Source of the DNA: Streptomyces sp. NRRL B-24484
Lineage (GTDB): Bacteria > Actinomycetota > Actinomycetes > Streptomycetales > Streptomycetaceae
Reading direction: 5' to 3'
Assembly (NCBI RefSeq): GCF_000717715.1
Contig: NZ_JOAI01000024.1
Coordinates: forward strand, 48,925 to 112,924
Length of the DNA stretch: 64,000 nt
Under the pieces are notes generated by a model. That model saw only the letters and a list, made by a program, of their open reading frames with translations, was not told the DNA's origin and did not search any database. The number at the start of each line of letters is the position of its first letter. Position 1 is the stretch's first letter. The position numbers were made by a program, and so were the translations under genes. Of this stretch, positions 61,070 through 64,000 are shown piece after piece.

Positions 61070-61921
61070 TCAACCGTGGCCGAGCCGGAGCACCGCGATG
61101 CCCACCAGGACCGCGGCCCCGGCGGCGAGCCGGGAGCGGCCGAGCGGTTCACGCAGCACCAGCGCACCGATCAGCGCGGCGATCAGGATGCTGGTCTCGC
61201 GCAGTGCGGCGATCGCGGCGAGGTCGCCGACCGTCTGGGCCCACACCACCAGGCCGTACGCCACCAGCGACATCACCCCGCCGGCCAGACCCTGCCACGG
61301 CCGGCTGCGCATCGCGGTGAGCAGCGGCCGGCCCCGGACGGCGAGGGCGACCAGCAGCACCGCGGCGCCCTGGGCGAGGAACATCCAGGCCAGGTAGCCC
61401 GCGGTGCCGCCGGCCCGGCGGACGCCGGCGCCGTCCACCACGGTGTACCCGGCGATCAGCACGCCCGTTCCCAGGGCGGCGCCGAGGGCGGGCAGGTGGG
61501 CGCGGCCGGGCCGTCCGCCGGCGAACGCCAGCCCGGCCAGGCCGAGCGAGACGACCAGCACGCCGACGGCCTGCCCGGCGGGCAGCGCCCGGCCGAGCAC
61601 GGTGACCGACAGCAGCGCGACCACCAGCGGCGAGGTGCCGCGGGCGATCGGGTACATCTGCCCGAAGTCGCCGAGCCGGTACGCCTGGAGCAGGAGCAGC
61701 TGGTAGCCGACCTGGAGCACGGTGGACGCCGCGAGGAACGGCCAGGCGGCCCGGTCCGGCAGCGGGACGAGGCAGGCCAGCACGGCGCCGCAGCCGAGCG
61801 TCGCCGTGTTCATCAGCGCGAACCCGGCCGTCCTGTCGGCGTTGCGGTGCGCCATGGCGTTCCACAGTGCGTGCAGCACGGCGGCGGCGAGCACCACGAA
61901 CGGAACCGCTTCCCGCGTCAC
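61070..61921 (-). CDS. EamA/DMT family transporter
   Basis: 283 residues, about ten helices. It has the EamA halves: AVLHALWNAMAHRNADRTAGFALMN at the start, ARGTSPLVVALLSVTVLGRALP mid, and REPLGRSRLAAGAAVLVGIAVLRLG at the end. It probably exports metabolites. GTG 61921 has GAAGGGGGCGGG. The longer frame to 61990 overlaps a likely promoter. Confidence 0.9.
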   Translation of the reverse strand: MTREAVPFVVLAAAVLHALWNAMAHRNADRTAGFALMNTATLGCGAVLACLVPLPDRAAWPFLAASTVLQVGYQLLLLQAYRLGDFGQMYPIARGTSPLVVALLSVTVLGRALPAGQAVGVLVVSLGLAGLAFAGGRPGRAHLPALGAALGTGVLIAGYTVVDGAGVRRAGGTAGYLAWMFLAQGAAVLLVALAVRGRPLLTAMRSRPWQGLAGGVMSLVAYGLVVWAQTVGDLAAIAALRETSILIAALIGALVLREPLGRSRLAAGAAVLVGIAVLRLGHG

Positions 61922-61957
61922 CCCGCCCCCTTCCGAACGGGCGCCGGCGCATGCCCA

Positions 61958-61981
61958 CGGCCCGAAGATGTATAGCCAACT
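61958..61981 (-). promoter_or_regulatory. possible promoter with dyad, DMT transporter
   Basis: The minus strand carries TATACAT near 61967-61973, a good -10, inside an inverted repeat CCGAAG-N12-CTTCGG. It is about 45 bases before the GTG. The -35 (TTGGAT) is too close, so this is tentative. Confidence 0.4.
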
Positions 61982-62052
61982 TCGGGTCATCCAACAGGCC
62001 GGGGCCGGAGCCCGTCAACCGGCGCCCCGGGCTGCGGTCCTGCTCAAGGCGG

Positions 62053-62088
62053 ACGGCCCTGCCGAACCGGGTGGTTCGGCAGGGCCGT
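62053..62088 (-). terminator. strong terminator downstream of infA
   Basis: Perfect 16-bp stem (62053-62068 with 62073-62088) and a GGGT loop, 28 bases past the infA stop. Confidence 0.85.
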
Positions 62089-62115
62089 TCACAGGTTGTC
62101 ACCGTCGGCGGGCGA

Positions 62116-62337
62116 TCACCGGAAGCGGTAGCGGATGCGACCGCGGGTGAGGTCGTAGGGGCTGAGCTCCACGAGGACCTTGTCCTCCGGGAGGATCTTG
62201 ATGTAGTTCTTCCTGATCTTGCCGCTGATGTGGGCGAGCACCTTGTGCCCGTTCTCCAGCTGCACGGTGAAGGTGGCGTTGCGCAGGCACTCGACGACGG
62301 TGCCCTGCACTTCGATGCCTCCTGCGGTTTTGGTCAT
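62116..62337 (-). CDS. infA: translation initiation factor IF-1, divergent copy
   Basis: 73 residues with the S1/OB fold: [38 protein letters not shown], then [17 protein letters not shown]. It is clearly IF-1, but the N-terminus ([11 protein letters not shown]) and the KIRKNY segment differ from the copy normally found in the ribosomal protein operon. No ribosomal gene is adjacent. AAGTGAGGACGC precedes ATG 62337. It may be a paralogue used under special conditions; the genome's other infA cannot be seen here. Confidence 0.93.
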   Translation of the reverse strand: MTKTAGGIEVQGTVVECLRNATFTVQLENGHKVLAHISGKIRKNYIKILPEDKVLVELSPYDLTRGRIRYRFR

Positions 62338-62412
62338 GCGTCCTCACTTCTGTGTCGGTGGTGGTGCGGACGGCCGGCCGGACGGCCGGGTGCGCCCGTC
62401 GGGGGCCGCGGG

Positions 62413-63213
62413 TCAGCGGCGGACGAGCTCCAGGGTGCTGCAGGTGCGCCGGGCGCCGAAGCCGGCGAGGAGGGCGGTGGCCGCCGTGTTGGACTCGTCC
62501 ACCTCGGCCCAGGCCGTGGTCCGCCCGGATGCGTGCAGTGCGCCCAGTGCGTGGCCGAGCAGCGCCCGGGCGATGCCGTGGCGCTGCCGGTCGGCCCGGA
62601 CGGCGATCAGGCCGATCCGGGGCTGCCGGAGGAACGGCACCACCCGGACGAGGCCCACGTACCGGTCCCCCTCCTGCGCGACCGCGTACTTCGACGGGTC
62701 CACCACGGTGTCCCCCGTCGGGCGGGGCAGGACCTCGGCCGGCATCCTCCGCCAGCCGACGGTGGACTCGACCTCGGCGCGGACGATCCGGTCCAGCTCG
62801 CGCAGCGGGCCCTCCTCGGCGGAGCCGGCGGGGACGATCGTCACGCCCTCCGGGCACGGCACCGCGCCGGTGGTGCGGGGGTCGGTGGGTACCAGGTGGC
62901 CCCACTCGCGGCGTTCGGTGGTGAAGCCGAGCCGTGCCCAGGCGGCGGCCTCCTCGTGGTCGTTCTCGTCGACCAGGGTGTGGAGCGGTGCCGGCAGGTC
63001 GGCCAGCACGGCCTCGGCGATGCGGTCGAACGCGGCGCGGTGCCAGGCGTCGATGCTGACGAACAGTCGTCCGTCGGGCCGGAGCGATGCGTCGCCGGTG
63101 CCGGCCACCACGCCGTCCTCGACGGCCTGCCACTGCGTGTCGGAGACCCGGACGACCGGGACCGCACGGTCGCCCCCCACGGGGGTGGAGGGCGAAGGAT
63201 TCAGGGGATTCAT
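62413..63213 (-). CDS. GNAT family N-acetyltransferase
   Basis: 266 residues. The C-terminal GNAT fold has the acetyl-CoA loop RADRQRHGIARALLGHALGAL and ESNTAATALLAGFGA. An N-terminal half (FVSIDAWHRAAFDRIAEAVLADLP) resembles a second, degenerate GNAT copy. The substrate is unknown. ATG 63213 has GAGAGG eight bases upstream. A 17-codon leader ORF lies 53 bases upstream on the same strand, so expression may be controlled at the leader. Confidence 0.9.
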   Translation of the reverse strand: MNPLNPSPSTPVGGDRAVPVVRVSDTQWQAVEDGVVAGTGDASLRPDGRLFVSIDAWHRAAFDRIAEAVLADLPAPLHTLVDENDHEEAAAWARLGFTTERREWGHLVPTDPRTTGAVPCPEGVTIVPAGSAEEGPLRELDRIVRAEVESTVGWRRMPAEVLPRPTGDTVVDPSKYAVAQEGDRYVGLVRVVPFLRQPRIGLIAVRADRQRHGIARALLGHALGALHASGRTTAWAEVDESNTAATALLAGFGARRTCSTLELVRR

Positions 63214-63266
63214 GGGAGTTGCCTCTCGGGAGTGCCATCGAGCAGGCGCTCCCGGCGACACCTCGG

Positions 63267-63320
63267 TCAGTCGCCCGCCGCAACGGAGATGGGGAGCACC
63301 CATACGGATACAGCCTTCAC
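63267..63320 (-). CDS. 17-residue leader peptide ORF
   Basis: GTG 63320 is preceded by AAGGAGGTGA, a perfect Shine-Dalgarno sequence at ideal spacing. The peptide is VKAVSVWVLPISVAAGD and stops at 63267. It lies between a promoter (63358-63387) and the GNAT gene. Short leader peptides with such strong sites often attenuate resistance or acetyltransferase genes. Too short for homology, so function is inference. Confidence 0.55.
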   Translation of the reverse strand: MKAVSVWVLPISVAAGD

Positions 63321-63357
63321 GGGTGTCACCTCCTTCGGTCGTCTCACGGCTGACCGG

Positions 63358-63387
63358 ACGCTATCAGCCCGGCCCGGCCGCGCCCAA
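63358..63387 (-). promoter_or_regulatory. promoter of the leader ORF and GNAT gene
   Basis: TTGGGC (63387-63382), 18 bp, TAGCGT (63363-63358), about 40 bases before the leader GTG. Confidence 0.5.
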
Positions 63388-63397
63388 CCGGTTTTTC

Positions 63398-63646
63398 TCA
63401 GCGCAGCGGGACGGCGTGGACGGGCGTGTCCGGCACGGGCCGGCCGACCAGGTCCAGGACGTGCACGAGTCCGCCGTCCTCGATCTCCACCCGGACGGCC
63501 CGGTCCGCGTCCTCGTAGACGGGGTGTCCGTGCGGGCCGTACCCGGCCTGCCGCTCGACCACCACGGCGTCCTGCTCGCCGTGGGACCCTGCCGCTCCGG
63601 GGAAGGTCAGCATCCAGCGGCCCGTGTCCGGTGCCACGGCGATCAC
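63398..63646 (-). CDS. DUF6296-like small protein
   Basis: 82 residues. WMLTFPGAAGSHGEQDAVVVERQAGYGPHGHPVYEDADRAVRVEIEDGG resembles the DUF6296 family from Streptomyces/Kitasatospora, as I recall it. It is a small all-beta protein with no known function. GTG 63646 has GGAGAGG. The long open frame upstream is low complexity. The next gene downstream is the leader/GNAT unit. Confidence 0.7.
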   Translation of the reverse strand: MIAVAPDTGRWMLTFPGAAGSHGEQDAVVVERQAGYGPHGHPVYEDADRAVRVEIEDGGLVHVLDLVGRPVPDTPVHAVPLR

Positions 63647-63842
63647 GCCCTCTCCACCACGCCGACGCCCCGGCCTCCATTGTCCGGCCGGATCCGGCCG
63701 TCGTGCACCCGCCGGGACGAGCGGGCCGCGGCACCGCAGGTCACGGTGGCCGCCACGGCCGGACGGCGCTGCAGCGCGGCGCACCTCGGTGACCTTCGGT
63801 GACCGGGGGCCGCGACCGGGCCGGGCGCGGCCAGGGTGCCGC

Positions 63843-63883
63843 GCGGGCGGCAGGGGGTGCAGTGGCCGCCCCCTGCCGCCCGC
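63843..63883 (-). terminator. terminator downstream of the ricin-lectin gene
   Basis: Perfect 15-bp stem (63843-63857 with 63869-63883) and an 11-base loop, seven bases past the stop at 63890-63892 on the minus strand. Confidence 0.85.
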
Positions 63884-63889
63884 CCGGTC

Positions 63890-64000
63890 TCAGCTCAGCG
63901 CGAACTTCTGCGCGGCGGCGCCGTTGCAGTCCCAGATCTGCAGCCGGGTGCCGTTGGCGGAGGCGCCGTTCGGCGCGTCCAGGCACCGGCCGGACTGCGG
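63890..64000 (-). CDS. ricin-type beta-trefoil lectin domain (partial)
   Basis: Only the last 36 codons are in the window. They read SGRCLDAPNGASANGTRLQIWDCNGAAAQKFALS, the QxW-type repeat of CBM13/ricin B lectins, here with WDCNG and the conserved CLD. Such domains usually sit at the C-terminus of secreted glycoside hydrolases. The enzyme itself lies outside the window. Confidence 0.85.
   Translation of the reverse strand, partial: PQSGRCLDAPNGASANGTRLQIWDCNGAAAQKFALS

Noticed and set aside
1..64000. CRISPR, insertion sequences, integrases, tRNA/rRNA
   Set aside because: No spaced identical repeats, transposase or integrase motifs, or RNA gene signatures were seen; the tandem repeats are short and unspaced.

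Overview
The window is a stretch of very GC-rich actinobacterial chromosome, most likely Streptomyces or Kitasatospora. The signs are the codon bias, frequent GTG starts, Tat and lipobox signals, an ECF sigma/DGPF pair, an IcmF mutase and several Streptomyces-type families of unknown function. I see no rRNA, tRNA, CRISPR array, phage or insertion sequence. Most of the DNA is ordinary single-copy chromosome with short operons. Several gaps hold strong intrinsic-terminator hairpins or palindromic operators.

Layout. 0-2.6 kb: ABC exporter (permease cut by the window edge, plus ATPase), whose permease N-terminus carries an in-frame minisatellite. 2.8-4 kb: alpha/beta hydrolase and a small unknown protein. 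4.3-9.1 kb: an unrecognised 1597-residue protein. 9.35-9.6 kb: broken YVTN-repeat gene. 9.7-12.1 kb: cydAB. 12.3-18 kb: carbohydrate-oxidation group (atypical G6PDH, GMC oxidoreductase, gluconokinase, D-2-hydroxyacid dehydrogenase, cyclase-family protein). 18-23.8 kb: GH15 glucoamylase-like enzyme, DUF389 protein, a tandem-duplicated half-permease and a small unknown. 23.9-25.6 kb: ECF42-type sigma factor translationally coupled to a DGPF/YCII protein. 25.7-29.9 kb: sbcDC. 30.4-33.1 kb: immunity-like group (DUF6368-like, SMI1/KNR4, HEAT). 33.2-34.1 kb: tiny membrane protein and isochorismatase fold. 34.2-38 kb: LexA-like protein, lipoprotein, secreted cyclophilin, TPR-like protein. 38.1-43.1 kb: lipoprotein serine hydrolase, MarC, NCS2 purine/pyrimidine permease, GntR regulator. 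43.2-47.8 kb: GMC cholesterol-oxidase-like cluster. 47.8-52 kb: small membrane protein, PBP2-like transpeptidase, small unknown, methyltransferase, VOC protein. 52.2-57 kb: IcmF and an MFS exporter. 57-62 kb: NRDE protein, PH-like protein, Tat serine hydrolase, unknown protein, DMT transporter. 62.1-64 kb: second-type infA, a GNAT gene preceded by a 17-codon leader ORF with a perfect Shine-Dalgarno, a small DUF6296-like protein and the end of a ricin-lectin gene.

How the genes work together. The 12.3-17 kb group could take glucose through gluconate to 6-phosphogluconate and so feed the pentose phosphate route. IcmF handles branched C4 acyl-CoA. The NCS2 permease has a complete promoter with tandem operators at its start site. 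The sbcDC pair is for double-strand-break processing; the lexA-like gene nearby lacks a recognisable SOS box. The least explained items are the 1597-residue protein, the leader peptide, the long dyad in front of icmF and the divergent infA.
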